Assembly: GCA_031629035.1 (NCBI GenBank)
Contig: JAVLUG010000006.1
Coordinates: forward strand, 1 to 64,000
Source of the DNA: MVYY01 sp012517575
GTDB taxonomy: Bacteria; Bacteroidota; Bacteroidia; Bacteroidales; Paludibacteraceae
DNA length: 64,000 bases
Direction: 5' to 3'
Made by a program: the position numbers and the translations under genes. Under the pieces are notes generated by a model that was given only the letters and a program-made list of their open reading frames with translations, did no database searches and had not been told where the DNA came from. Shown in pieces: positions 36,347-46,262 of this stretch (positions within the stretch are counted from its first letter, which is position 1; each line of letters begins with the position of its first letter).

Positions 36347-37501
36347 ATGGAAAACAAAAAAGTAGCATTAATTACGGGCATTACGGGTCAGGATGGTGCC
36401 TATCTGGCGGATTTTCTTCTGAAAAAAGGTTATCTTGTTCATGGCATAAAACGTCGTTCTTCATTGTTTAATACCGACAGAATTGATCATTTGTATCAGG
36501 ATCCGCATGAACAAAACCGCAATTTTGTTCTGTATTATGGGGATATGACCGATTCGCTGAATTTGACGAGAATTATTCAGGAAACTCAGCCGGACGAAAT
36601 TTACAATCTTGCTGCCATGAGCCACGTGAAAGTGAGCTTTGATACACCGGAATATACAGCCAATGCCGATGGAATAGGAACGTTACGTTTGTTGGAAGCT
36701 ATTCGTTTATTGGGACTTACCGAAAAAACGAAATTTTATCAGGCTTCTACTTCCGAATTATATGGCTTGGTTCAGCAAACTCCACAAACCGAAAAAACAC
36801 CTTTTTATCCCCGTTCGCCTTATGCTGTGGCAAAACTTTATGGCTACTGGATTACGGTAAACTATAGAGAAGCTTATGGCATTCATGCCAGTAATGGCAT
36901 ATTGTTTAATCATGAATCGCCATTACGTGGAGAAACGTTTGTTACCCGAAAAATTACACGTGCTGCTGCCAGAATAGCTCTTGGTTTGCAAAAAAAGCTT
37001 TTTTTGGGAAATTTGTCCTCCAAGCGGGACTGGGGACACGCCAAAGATTACGTTAAAGCCATGTATCTGATTTTACAGCAGGACAAACCTGATGATTACG
37101 TAATTGCCACCGGCAAGACCACAGAAGTAAGGGAGTTTGTTCGGATGGCTTTTGCACAAATGGGTTTAACCATAGCTTTTGAGGGAAAAGATTTGGACGA
37201 AAAAGGATACATTGTGCAAATTGATGAGCCGATTTTTGTTCAGAAAATTGGAGAAGAAATTTTACCTTTTGTTAAATCTATCAAGCAACCCGTGGTGGAA
37301 GTGGATCCGGCTTATTTTCGTCCAACTGAAGTGGATTTGTTGATGGGCGATGCAACAAAAGCCAGAACAAAATTGAACTGGCAACCTGAATATGATTTGG
37401 AAGCTTTAATTAAAGACATGATGCAGTCGGATATTAAACTGATGAAAAAGGAGCTTCATTTAAAAAATGGTGGTTTTAAAGTGCTAAATTATTTTGAATA
37501 A
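36347..37501 (+). CDS. gmd: GDP-mannose 4,6-dehydratase
   Basis: An extended SDR of 384 residues from the ATG at 36347; an upstream in-frame start at 36323 lacks conserved sequence. It converts GDP-mannose to the 4-keto-6-deoxy intermediate of GDP-fucose. It shows the Rossmann motif ITGITGQDGAYL, HGIKRRSSLFNTDRIDH, the active-site YxxxK in SPYAVAKLYGYW, and NHESPLRGETFVTRKITRA. Immediately followed by fcl, it completes the GDP-L-fucose pathway within the polysaccharide locus. The linker near residues 270-300 is a little longer than in E. coli Gmd. Confidence 0.94.
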   Translation: MENKKVALITGITGQDGAYLADFLLKKGYLVHGIKRRSSLFNTDRIDHLYQDPHEQNRNFVLYYGDMTDSLNLTRIIQETQPDEIYNLAAMSHVKVSFDTPEYTANADGIGTLRLLEAIRLLGLTEKTKFYQASTSELYGLVQQTPQTEKTPFYPRSPYAVAKLYGYWITVNYREAYGIHASNGILFNHESPLRGETFVTRKITRAAARIALGLQKKLFLGNLSSKRDWGHAKDYVKAMYLILQQDKPDDYVIATGKTTEVREFVRMAFAQMGLTIAFEGKDLDEKGYIVQIDEPIFVQKIGEEILPFVKSIKQPVVEVDPAYFRPTEVDLLMGDATKARTKLNWQPEYDLEALIKDMMQSDIKLMKKELHLKNGGFKVLNYFE

Positions 37502-37535
37502 GCATTTTTTAAAAGTTAATAATTTAAAAATTACG

Positions 37536-38597
37536 ATGGATAAAAATTCCAAAATTTATATAGCCGGACACAGAGGAATGGTTGGATCGGCCATCATGAG
37601 GAATCTGCAAAATAAAGGGTTTTCAAACATTGTTGGGAGAATAAGGGAAGAACTTGATTTACTGAATGAACTTGCTGTGGCTCGATTTTTTGATAAAGAG
37701 CAACCTGAATATGTTGTGCTGGCTGCAGCTAAAGTGGGGGGAATTGTTGCCAACAACACCATGAGAGCACAATTTATTTATGAAAATTTGATGATACAGA
37801 ACCATGTTATTCATCAAAGTTATCTGCATGGAATAAAAAAACTTTTATTTCTTGGATCTTCGTGTATTTATCCTCGTTTGGCAAGACAGCCTATCAAAGA
37901 AGAATATTTACTTACGGGCGAGTTGGAACCCACCAACGAACCTTATGCCATTGCAAAAATAGCCGGTATAAAAATGTGTGAAGCTTATCATGCTCAGTAT
38001 GGTTGTAATTTTATTTCGGTGATGCCCACCAATCTTTACGGACCAAATGACAATTATGATCTTGAAAAATCGCATGTATTACCCGCTTTGATCAGAAAAA
38101 TGCTACTGGGAAAATACTTGATGGAGAACGATTTCGAAAATTTGAGAAAAGATTTTCAAAAACATCCAATTGAGGGAGTGAATGCCACTTACAGCGATGA
38201 AATTTTGTTGAATGTTCTTGAAAAGTATGGTATTTCACGTCAAGGTCAGGAAGTTTCCATTACACTTTGGGGAACAGGCAGTCCACTTCGCGAATTTCTT
38301 CACGTTGATGATATGGCTGACGCTGCTGTTCATTTATTTTTCCATTATGATGCTCCTGATACAGTTCCTTCTCACGTTAATATTGGTTGTGGAGAAGATA
38401 TTCGGATAAAGGATCTGGCTGAGATGATTAAAAAAATTGTGGGTTACGAAGGGAAAATTATTTGGGATACATCAAAACCGGATGGAACACCACGAAAATT
38501 GCTGGATGTTTCCAAACTGAGTGCTTTGGGATGGAAACCCCAAATTTGTCTTGAAGATGGTATCAGACAAGTGGTAAACAGTTATGTTTTCTCTTGA
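37536..38597 (+). CDS. fcl: GDP-L-fucose synthase
   Basis: A bifunctional epimerase-reductase producing GDP-L-fucose from the Gmd product. The start at 37536 (MDKNSKIYIAGHRGMVGSA) is chosen over 37494, which overlaps the end of gmd. Motifs are AGHRGMVGSAI, AAAKVGGIVANN, FLGSSCIYPR, and the catalytic Tyr and Lys in EPYAIAKIAG. There are 353 residues; an insertion around residues 185-215 makes it some 35 longer than E. coli Fcl, as seen in Bacteroidota. It is followed by ugd after 40 bp. Confidence 0.94.
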   Translation: MDKNSKIYIAGHRGMVGSAIMRNLQNKGFSNIVGRIREELDLLNELAVARFFDKEQPEYVVLAAAKVGGIVANNTMRAQFIYENLMIQNHVIHQSYLHGIKKLLFLGSSCIYPRLARQPIKEEYLLTGELEPTNEPYAIAKIAGIKMCEAYHAQYGCNFISVMPTNLYGPNDNYDLEKSHVLPALIRKMLLGKYLMENDFENLRKDFQKHPIEGVNATYSDEILLNVLEKYGISRQGQEVSITLWGTGSPLREFLHVDDMADAAVHLFFHYDAPDTVPSHVNIGCGEDIRIKDLAEMIKKIVGYEGKIIWDTSKPDGTPRKLLDVSKLSALGWKPQICLEDGIRQVVNSYVFS

Positions 38598-38637
38598 TTT
38601 TTCATTTTTAAATTATATTAATTTATAACCTGATAAT

Positions 38638-39972
38638 ATGGAAATAGCTATTGTTGGAACCGGTTATGTTGGTTTGGTTACTGGAACTTGTTTTGCCGAA
38701 ATGGGTATTGATGTTACTTGTGTTGATATCGATGAACAAAAAATAGAGAAATTAAAAAATGGCGTGATTCCAATTTATGAACCGGGGTTGGAAGATATGG
38801 TTTTACACAATGTAAAAGCCGGTCGTTTGCATTTTTCAACAAGACTGACAGATGTGCTGGACAATGTTCAGGTAATTTTCAGTGCAGTGGGGACGCCTCC
38901 GGGAGAAGATGGAAGCGCCGATTTGAGGTATGTATTGGATGTGGCTCGTACCATAGGGCAAAATATGAATCAATATGTATTGCTGGTAACCAAAAGTACA
39001 GTTCCTGTAGGTACTGCAAAACTTGTGCGTCAAACCATCCAGAATGAATTGGATAAACGTGGAGTTTCCATTGAATTTGATGTGGCTTCAAATCCAGAAT
39101 TTCTTAAGGAAGGAGATGCCATTAACGATTTCATGAGTCCCGACAGAGTAATTGTAGGTGTGGAAAGTGATAAAGCGCGTGAAATTTTTACTCGTTTATA
39201 TCGTCCTTTCCTGATCAACAATTTTCGGGTTATTTTTATGGATATTCCTTCTGCTGAAATGACAAAATATGCAGCTAATTCGATGCTGGCAACGCGGATC
39301 AGTTTTATGAACGATATCGCCAATCTTTGCGAAATTGTTGGAGCTGATGTGAATATGGTAAGAAAAGGTATTGGTACTGATCAGCGGATTGGCAGTAAAT
39401 TCTTATATGCCGGATGTGGTTACGGTGGTTCCTGTTTCCCTAAAGATATTAAAGCGCTTATTCAAACAGCAAAGGAGAAAGGCTATGAAATGAAAGTCTT
39501 GAAAGCTGTGGAGGAAGTGAATGATACGCAGAAAGAAATTCTATATCGTAAGTTGGTCAAACATTTAGGAGAGAATTTAAAAGGGAAAACCATTGCCATT
39601 TGGGGATTGTCTTTTAAACCCAATACAGATGATGTTAGGGAAGCTCCTGCGTTATTGCTGATAGAAAAATTGACTAAAGCCGGATGCAATATTCGTGTTT
39701 TCGATCCGGTGGCTATCCCTGAAACAAAAAAAACGTTGAAAAGAAATTTGACGGAATTTGTCGATCAAATTCATTTTGCTTCCGATATTTACGATGCTGC
39801 TTTAGAATCGGAAGCTCTTTTGTTGGTTACCGAATGGAAAGAATTCAGAATGCCGAGTTGGGGCGTAATCAGAAAAGCCATGAAAAATCCTTTGATTCTT
39901 GATGGACGAAATATTTATGACAAAAAAGAACTTCAAGAATTGGGATTTACCTATGAGGGAATTGGGGTTTGA
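38638..39972 (+). CDS. ugd: UDP-glucose 6-dehydrogenase
   Basis: An NAD-dependent enzyme of 444 residues that oxidises UDP-glucose to UDP-glucuronate. It has the N-terminal IVGTGYVGLVTG Rossmann motif, STVPVGTA, NPEFLKEGDAI, and the catalytic Cys in GCGYGGSCFPKD. The C-terminal UDP-binding domain contains SFKPNTDDVREAPA. The UDP-glucuronate supplied would give an acidic sugar for the capsule or exopolysaccharide of this locus. It ends 42 bp before the ABC permease. Confidence 0.95.
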   Translation: MEIAIVGTGYVGLVTGTCFAEMGIDVTCVDIDEQKIEKLKNGVIPIYEPGLEDMVLHNVKAGRLHFSTRLTDVLDNVQVIFSAVGTPPGEDGSADLRYVLDVARTIGQNMNQYVLLVTKSTVPVGTAKLVRQTIQNELDKRGVSIEFDVASNPEFLKEGDAINDFMSPDRVIVGVESDKAREIFTRLYRPFLINNFRVIFMDIPSAEMTKYAANSMLATRISFMNDIANLCEIVGADVNMVRKGIGTDQRIGSKFLYAGCGYGGSCFPKDIKALIQTAKEKGYEMKVLKAVEEVNDTQKEILYRKLVKHLGENLKGKTIAIWGLSFKPNTDDVREAPALLLIEKLTKAGCNIRVFDPVAIPETKKTLKRNLTEFVDQIHFASDIYDAALESEALLLVTEWKEFRMPSWGVIRKAMKNPLILDGRNIYDKKELQELGFTYEGIGV

Positions 39973-40014
39973 TGAAAAATAAAAAAAATTGTTGATTCTT
40001 TGAGAGAATTTTGT

Positions 40015-40857
40015 ATGGAAAAAATGTCAGAAACAGTTATCAAACCCAAAAGTAGTTTGTTGGAGATAGATTTTAAGGAATTGTGGAGAAACAAAGATTT
40101 GTTTTCCATGTTCGTCAAGCGCAATATTGTAACGCAATACAAGCAAACCATTTTGGGACCAACCTGGTTTTTTATTCAACCGGCTTTGACCACCATCATG
40201 TACATGGTAGTTTTTGGCGGCATAGCCGGCATCCCAACCGACGGCTTACCACAGCCCATGTTTTATTTGGCCGGTATTGTTTGCTGGCAATATTTTGCCG
40301 ATTGTCTTACGAAAACTTCCAGCACATTTATCGACAACCAGAATATCTTCGGGAAAGTTTATTTTCCGCGACTGATTGTTCCACTTTCTACAGTTGCCTC
40401 CAATCTGGTGCGAATGTTTATTCAATTTTTGCTTTTTGTTGCCGTTTATGTTTTTTATTTGATTAAAGGCGTTCATGTAGAGCCAAATATTTATATATTA
40501 CTCGTTCCGGTGCTGATTATCATGTTAGCTGGTTTATCGCTTGGTTTTGGTATAATTATTTCTTCGCTTACCACCAAGTATCGGGATTTGACAATTTTGT
40601 TCAATTTTATTGTTCAGTTGTGGATGTACGCTACGCCAATTATTTATCCCTTAAGTACCATGTCGCCCGATCGTCAATGGATTATGGCACTAAATCCACT
40701 CACATCCATTATTGAAGCATTCAAGTACGGAACAATGGGCGTAGGAACTTTCAACTGGGCACAATTGGCTTACAGTTTTGGTTTTATGGTTGTTCTTCTG
40801 GCGGTTGGAATTGTCATTTTCAACAAAGTGCAGCGAACATTCATGGATACAATTTAG
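40015..40857 (+). CDS. wzm: ABC-2 type polysaccharide/O-antigen export permease (Wzm-like)
   Basis: A 280-residue integral membrane protein with about six helices and the ABC2_membrane family N-terminus (LWRNKDLFSMFVKRNIVTQYKQTILGPTWFFIQP). The start at 40015 is an ATG; a TTG at 40000 is also in frame. It is a Wzm/TagG/KpsM-type permease that should carry lipid-linked polysaccharide across the inner membrane. The ATP-binding partner (Wzt), normally adjacent, is absent: the next gene is oxyR. The ATPase must lie elsewhere, or the locus was rearranged here. Confidence 0.85.
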   Translation: MEKMSETVIKPKSSLLEIDFKELWRNKDLFSMFVKRNIVTQYKQTILGPTWFFIQPALTTIMYMVVFGGIAGIPTDGLPQPMFYLAGIVCWQYFADCLTKTSSTFIDNQNIFGKVYFPRLIVPLSTVASNLVRMFIQFLLFVAVYVFYLIKGVHVEPNIYILLVPVLIIMLAGLSLGFGIIISSLTTKYRDLTILFNFIVQLWMYATPIIYPLSTMSPDRQWIMALNPLTSIIEAFKYGTMGVGTFNWAQLAYSFGFMVVLLAVGIVIFNKVQRTFMDTI

Positions 40858-40898
40858 CCGTTTATTAATGCCAAATCAAATACTTAAAAAAAATCGAC

Positions 40899-41825
40899 AT
40901 GACTTTACAGCAATTAGAATATATTCTGGCAGTATATAAAACAGGTCATTTTATGAAAGCTGCCGAATTGTGTCAGGTAACGCAGCCAACTTTGAGTGCT
41001 ATGATTCAAAAATTGGAAGAAGAACTTGATTGCAAAATATTTGACCGTTCGCAGCATCCCATTCAGGCCACCGAAATGGGGGAAAAAATTATTCGTCAGG
41101 CTCAAATTATTCTTTATCAGGCCAATCAGTTGAAAGAAATATTACTGAAAGAAAAAGAATCGGTTTCTGGAAATTTGAACTTGGCAATTATTCCAACGAT
41201 TGCTTCTTATCTTTTACCGCGTTTTATCGCCTTATTCAGAAACGATTATCCGGATGTCTCGTTGAAAATCACCGAAATGCGTACCGAAACCATTATTCAA
41301 AAATTAAAAACAGCCGAAATTGATATGGCTATTCTGGCAACGCCGCTCAACATGCCTGATTTGCTCGAAATCCCTATTTATTACGAAAAATTCATTGCCT
41401 ATATTTCTCCCGGTGAATCTATTTATGAGTTGAAAGAGTTGTCAGCCAATAATTTGCCATTGGAACATTTATGGGTGCTGGAAGAAGGTCATTGTTTCAG
41501 AAATCAGATTTTCAATTTCTGCGACCAAATGAAAGTTCATAATTACATGTACGAAGCCGGCAGTATTGAAACATTGGTAAAAATTGTTGATATTAACGGT
41601 GGTTATACCGTAATTCCCGAGTTGCATGTCGATTCACTTACACAAGAACAAAAAAAGAATCTTCGCAATATCGTTCAGCCTGAAGCCACGAGAGAAATTT
41701 CTATCGTGATTAGAGATGATTATGTTCGAGAAGGTTTGTTGAATGCTGTAGCTGACAGTCTGAAAAAAATAATTCCTCCTCACATGCTGGATAGCCGCTT
41801 AAAGAAATTTGCCATTAAAATTTAG
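40899..41825 (+). CDS. oxyR: hydrogen peroxide sensor OxyR (LysR family)
   Basis: A 308-residue LysR-type regulator with an N-terminal winged helix (MTLQQLEYILAVYKTGHFMKAAEL, TQPTLSAMIQKLEEEL) and an effector domain. The segment LEEGHCFRNQIFNFC contains two cysteines nine residues apart. This equals the Cys199-Cys208 spacing that forms the redox switch in E. coli OxyR. It likely activates peroxide-defence genes such as dps and ferritin. It overlaps the end of the convergent TPR gene by 4 bp. Confidence 0.9.
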   Translation: MTLQQLEYILAVYKTGHFMKAAELCQVTQPTLSAMIQKLEEELDCKIFDRSQHPIQATEMGEKIIRQAQIILYQANQLKEILLKEKESVSGNLNLAIIPTIASYLLPRFIALFRNDYPDVSLKITEMRTETIIQKLKTAEIDMAILATPLNMPDLLEIPIYYEKFIAYISPGESIYELKELSANNLPLEHLWVLEEGHCFRNQIFNFCDQMKVHNYMYEAGSIETLVKIVDINGGYTVIPELHVDSLTQEQKKNLRNIVQPEATREISIVIRDDYVREGLLNAVADSLKKIIPPHMLDSRLKKFAIKI

Positions 41826-43888
41826 TTTTCTTTCTGCTGTTTGAATCTTTGAATCAGATTATAGCTTTTGTAAATACCTAATTCCCCGGCTTTACTCAAA
41901 TCCGAAAGTCCGTTTTTATCCTCTCCGATAAAAAGGTAGGTCAATCCCCGATTAAAATAGGCTTCTGCAAAGTCCGGATCAATATCGAGAGCTTTGCTGT
42001 AGTAACTTACAGCCGAACGAAAATCGCGAATTGCAGTCAAAACATTGGCTTTGTTGTAATAGGCAAACGTGAAATCGGGAACCAATTCTATGACCTTATC
42101 ATAATCTCTCAAAATTAATTCCATATCGAATTTCAATTGGTTGTTTGAACCAATGTCGTTGCCTTGTTTTTTTGCATTAGCGCTCAAATTTCCATTGGAA
42201 TTTGTTTCGATCATTTTGTAACGAATATTTGCTCGGGTAAAATAGGCGGGCATAAAATCGGGTTTGAGAGAAATGGCTTTGTTCAAGTCATCAATAGCAC
42301 TTTTAAAATCTTGTACCAAAGCAAATTCAATGGCTCTGGCAAAATAAATATCGGCATCAGAAGAGTTTTGTTCGAGTTGCGCTGAGATCGAGTTAATGGC
42401 ATCAAAATGTTGACTGATCATTTCAGCAGTCAGCGGTAATTCGTTATTGGTAATTTTTAAGGGAAGCGGCAGTTTTTTCAGGCTATTGTAACGTTCTATG
42501 GCCAAATGGAAAAGATTAGTTCGGCGAATTTCGTCAACTTTACTGTAATAAGTCAGAACAAAATTCTTTTCGTTCACTACGTCAGCATATCTGTTTTGTA
42601 CTGCTCCACGAATATTGTTGGTATATTTTGATTCGCCAGCAATATCATCTTTATCCTGAACAGCAAAACGATTGAAGAAATCGAGATTTTTTTCAGAAAC
42701 ATTTTTCTGGGTTTCTTTTGCAATTTTATTGCCGGCAGCCAATTCTTCCTTTTTTATGTTGTTTTTGTTTTGTTCTATGTTATAAGCCATTTGCCTGTAT
42801 CTGAAGGCATTTTTTTCATCACCCAATTTCTGATAGGCTTCGGCTATTCCAGAGTAGGCAGGTATAAAATAAGGATATTGTTCGATAATTTTTGAAAAAT
42901 CCTTTATCGATTGTGTGTAATTTCCCAATGAATTTTCCATTGTGGCCTTTTGCCATAGAGCATCGGTATTGGATGGATTAAGTTCCAACACTTTCGTAAA
43001 GTCAGCAAGTGCGTTATTTTTATCTCCCAGAGTAGCTCTGAGCAAACCTCTATTGAAATAAGCCAGCTCATTATTTTTGTCCAGTGAAATTGCTTTATCG
43101 TAATCGGCCAAGGCTTGCCTAAAATTTTTGTTTTCTGTATTTAATACGCCTCTGTTGATATAATCACCACTGTAGGTAGAATTTCTCTTAATGGCTTCAT
43201 CATAATCTTTCAAAGCTCCTTTTTTGTCATTTTTCTGCATTTTCAACAAAGCGCGTGCACTCCAACCTAAGCTGTTATTCTCGTTCAATTGAATGTATTT
43301 TTCGAAACTTTGCTCGGCACCAACTGTGTCTTTTAATGCCAACAAAATTCTGCCCTTTTCATAATACATTTCCGTACTTTTTGGACTTAATTTTAAATAT
43401 TCGTCTATGTCGTTCAAAGCACCTGCATAGTCTTTACATTGATCGCGTGCTATCAGCCGATAATTAAGCAGATATATATTTTCAGGACTGAATTCCAATG
43501 CTTTTGAAAAATCTTCAATGGCTTCGTTACAAAAATTCATTTTCAATCGGGCAAAGCCTCTGGCGTAGTAAGCTTGCGGAACAAACGGATTTTTTTCGAT
43601 GGCTTGCGTACAGTCTTCATCAGCTCCCTGATAATCACCAAGTTGGATTTTTGCCATCGCTCGATAAATATAAGGTTCCGATAAATATGGTTTTATTTTT
43701 ATAACCTGATTGAAATACTGGATTGAAAGCACATAATCTTCAAAATAGAAAGCATTTTTTCCTATGTCCATAATTCTGTCGGTGTTCCATTGAGCATGGG
43801 CGGCAGTCGAAAGAATTAATCCTGTGAAACACAGAAAAAATTTTTTTCTGAAAGTTACCAATATCTTCTTATTCTTTACTACTTTCAT
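41822..43888 (-). CDS. exported TPR-repeat protein
   Basis: A 688-residue protein from the ATG at 43886-43888, giving a signal peptide (LCFTGLILSTAAHAQ). At least nine tetratricopeptide repeats follow in the N-terminal 330 residues (for example PYIYRAMAKIQLGDYQGADE, PQAYYARGFARLKMNFCNEA). A linker and a second set of repeats occupy the C-terminal third. A periplasmic scaffold or protein-interaction role is likely; the partner is unknown. Its start overlaps the end of the PBP gene by 20 bp inside a 12-bp tandem repeat, so translational coupling is probable. A longer reading frame from 43963 exists but lacks a signal peptide. Confidence 0.82.
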   Translation of the reverse strand: MKVVKNKKILVTFRKKFFLCFTGLILSTAAHAQWNTDRIMDIGKNAFYFEDYVLSIQYFNQVIKIKPYLSEPYIYRAMAKIQLGDYQGADEDCTQAIEKNPFVPQAYYARGFARLKMNFCNEAIEDFSKALEFSPENIYLLNYRLIARDQCKDYAGALNDIDEYLKLSPKSTEMYYEKGRILLALKDTVGAEQSFEKYIQLNENNSLGWSARALLKMQKNDKKGALKDYDEAIKRNSTYSGDYINRGVLNTENKNFRQALADYDKAISLDKNNELAYFNRGLLRATLGDKNNALADFTKVLELNPSNTDALWQKATMENSLGNYTQSIKDFSKIIEQYPYFIPAYSGIAEAYQKLGDEKNAFRYRQMAYNIEQNKNNIKKEELAAGNKIAKETQKNVSEKNLDFFNRFAVQDKDDIAGESKYTNNIRGAVQNRYADVVNEKNFVLTYYSKVDEIRRTNLFHLAIERYNSLKKLPLPLKITNNELPLTAEMISQHFDAINSISAQLEQNSSDADIYFARAIEFALVQDFKSAIDDLNKAISLKPDFMPAYFTRANIRYKMIETNSNGNLSANAKKQGNDIGSNNQLKFDMELILRDYDKVIELVPDFTFAYYNKANVLTAIRDFRSAVSYYSKALDIDPDFAEAYFNRGLTYLFIGEDKNGLSDLSKAGELGIYKSYNLIQRFKQQKEN

Positions 43889-46211
43889 TGCTGCTTTCGT
43901 TACTGCTTTCGTTACTGCTCTCTTCACATCCGGCATTGGGATTGAACCATGATGGAATTTCAAAGTTTTCTCTGGAAGAATAGTTTAGAGTGGAGTCAGC
44001 CAAAACTTTTTTCATATACAATGCCCAAATTGGCAAAGCCATACTTGCACCTTGCCCTTCAGACATTCTGTCGAAATGAATGGATCGCTCTTCGCCCCCC
44101 ACCCAAACGCCCGAAACGAGTGAAGGAGTAAATCCTATAAACCATCCGTCCGAGTTATTTTGTGTAGTTCCCGTTTTTCCTCCCATCGGCATAGTCAATC
44201 CAAAACGTGTTCTGATTCTCGAACCGGTTCCGCCATCTATAACGCCCTGTAGCATGTAAATCATTTTGTAAGCAGTAGTTTCACTGAAAATTTCATGCAT
44301 TTTCGGGGAAAATCTTCCAATAACATTCCCGTTTGCATCTTCAATGTGAGTTACATAAACCGGTTCCACTCTAATTCCTTTGTTCATGAATGAAGTGTAG
44401 GCATCAACCATTTCTTCTACGGATATCTCGCAAGGGCCTAAAAAAAGTGAAACAACCGGATCAATATGACCTCTAATGCCGAAAGATCGCATAAGTTTCA
44501 CCAATGATTCGGGTGTGAAAAGACTCATTAAATACGCCGAAATCCAGTTGTTGGAGTTGGCAAGTCCCCAACGTAGTGTTACCTCTTCTCCGATTCTGGC
44601 TTTCGAGGAGTTTCGCGGCGTCCAAAGTTCACCGGTGGCTGTTCTGAAGGTAATGGGCTGATTGACAGTTTTGTCGCAAGGCCACATTCCTTCTTCCATT
44701 GCCAGTGTGTAAAGAAAAGGTTTGATTGTTGAACCCACTTGTCTGCGTCCTTTGTTAACCATATCGTACTGAAATCTTTTGAAATTCGGACCACCAACAT
44801 AAGCTTTGACAAATCCACTATGTCCTTCCATCGACATGAAACCACAACGTAAGAAATGTTTGTGATAACGAATAGAATCGAGAGGAGACATAATGGTGTC
44901 TATATCGCCGTTGTAAGAGAAAACTTTCATTTCTATCGGTTTCTTAAAAGCCGCCATGATTTCGGCATCGCTTTTGCCTTGTGCTTTCATTTTAAAATAT
45001 CGTTCTGACTGTCGAATGGAGCGGTTTAAAATGTCTTCTATTTCTTTGGGCTTCAGACTACTGGAAAAAGGTGCATAACTTCTGTTTTTCTTTTCTTTGA
45101 AGAAAGCAGCCTGTAAAGTTTGAATGTGTTCATTCACCGCATCTTCTGCATATCGCTGCATGCGAGAATCAATGGTGGTATAAATTTTCAAGCCATCCGT
45201 ATAAATATTGTATGGCGTTCCGTCCGATTTCAGATTTTTATTGCAGAATCCATACAGAGGATCGTTGTCCCAAGCCCAGCGATCATCCAGATATTGTTGG
45301 TCTTGCCAACTGGCATAATCGCTTCGATGAGGTTCTTTGGCCATTAAAATGGTTCTGAGGTATTCTCTGAAATAGGGAGCCAATCCTTCTTTGTGGTCAA
45401 TTCTCTGAAAATGGAGAACTAACGGGAGATTTTTTAATGAATCATATTGTTGTTTCGTAAGATAATCGCATTTGTACATTTGATACAAAACCATATTGCG
45501 CCTTTCGCGTGTGCGTTCGTTGTAACGGACGGGATTAAAATACGCCGGATTCTTACACATTCCAATTAAAGTAGCAGCTTCTTCAATTTTCAGTTGAGAA
45601 GGACTGGTGCTGAAATAGATTTGAGCAGCCGATTTTATTCCCACAGCATTGTAAAGAAAATCAAACTGATTGAGATACATGGTTAAAATTTCCTCTTTGG
45701 TATAGTTTCGTTCCAGTTTGACCGATATTACCCATTCAATGGGTTTTTGAAGCATTCGTTCAAAGATATTGTCGGCTTGAGGTGAATAAAGTTGCTTGGC
45801 TAACTGTTGCGTGATGGTACTTCCGCCACCGGCGCTTTTTTGCTGCAAAATACCGGTAAGTAAAACGGCTCGTGCAAGAGCTTTTCCGTCTATGCCCGAA
45901 TGTTCGTAAAATCTTTTGTCTTCAGTAGCTATCAGGGCATTGATAACATTTTTGGAAATATCGTTGAAATGTACTTCTACACGATTTTCCTTGTTTTTGA
46001 AAAATCTACCCAACAATTGCATATCTGAAGAGTAAATTTCCGAAGCAAATTTATTTTGAGGATTTTGTAATTCTTCGAGTGGAGGCAAATATCCAATCCA
46101 GCCAAAACTAATGAAAGCAAAGAGCAAAACCAAACACAGAATGCCAAATCCAAATAATTTCCAGAAAACTTTTTTAAATTTAGTACGCTTGTCGTTGTTC
46201 TGATTCTCCAT
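43869..46211 (-). CDS. mrcA: class A penicillin-binding protein (PBP1A-like)
   Basis: A 780-residue bifunctional peptidoglycan synthase. A single N-terminal membrane helix (about 17-36) precedes the GT51 glycosyltransferase domain (ATEDKRFYEHSGID, GGGSTITQQLAKQLYS). The transpeptidase domain has SxxK in GSTIKPFLYT, SxN in LANSNNWISAY and KTG in GGKTGTTQN. The tail is low-complexity Ser-Ser-Asn-Glu repeats, encoded by a 12-bp tandem repeat that may vary in number. It is upstream of and overlapping the TPR gene, downstream of hemW. Confidence 0.92.
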   Translation of the reverse strand: MENQNNDKRTKFKKVFWKLFGFGILCLVLLFAFISFGWIGYLPPLEELQNPQNKFASEIYSSDMQLLGRFFKNKENRVEVHFNDISKNVINALIATEDKRFYEHSGIDGKALARAVLLTGILQQKSAGGGSTITQQLAKQLYSPQADNIFERMLQKPIEWVISVKLERNYTKEEILTMYLNQFDFLYNAVGIKSAAQIYFSTSPSQLKIEEAATLIGMCKNPAYFNPVRYNERTRERRNMVLYQMYKCDYLTKQQYDSLKNLPLVLHFQRIDHKEGLAPYFREYLRTILMAKEPHRSDYASWQDQQYLDDRWAWDNDPLYGFCNKNLKSDGTPYNIYTDGLKIYTTIDSRMQRYAEDAVNEHIQTLQAAFFKEKKNRSYAPFSSSLKPKEIEDILNRSIRQSERYFKMKAQGKSDAEIMAAFKKPIEMKVFSYNGDIDTIMSPLDSIRYHKHFLRCGFMSMEGHSGFVKAYVGGPNFKRFQYDMVNKGRRQVGSTIKPFLYTLAMEEGMWPCDKTVNQPITFRTATGELWTPRNSSKARIGEEVTLRWGLANSNNWISAYLMSLFTPESLVKLMRSFGIRGHIDPVVSLFLGPCEISVEEMVDAYTSFMNKGIRVEPVYVTHIEDANGNVIGRFSPKMHEIFSETTAYKMIYMLQGVIDGGTGSRIRTRFGLTMPMGGKTGTTQNNSDGWFIGFTPSLVSGVWVGGEERSIHFDRMSEGQGASMALPIWALYMKKVLADSTLNYSSRENFEIPSWFNPNAGCEESSNESSNESSNESSKE
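43871..43918. repeat. 12-bp tandem repeat at the PBP/TPR overlap
   Basis: About four copies of a unit close to TTTCGTTACTGC, the last ones exact. They encode SSNE repeats of the PBP and, in a second frame, VTKA residues upstream of the TPR start. The TPR ATG itself is created by a variant unit. Confidence 0.7.
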
Positions 46212-46262
46212 ATTTTTTAAAATAACGAATAAGTTACAAAATTAGTAATAATTTTTGATAAC

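Noticed and set aside
43889..43963. N-terminal extension of the TPR protein from 43963
   Set aside because: The longer frame translates the PBP repeat region and removes the clean signal peptide; the start at 43888 is better.
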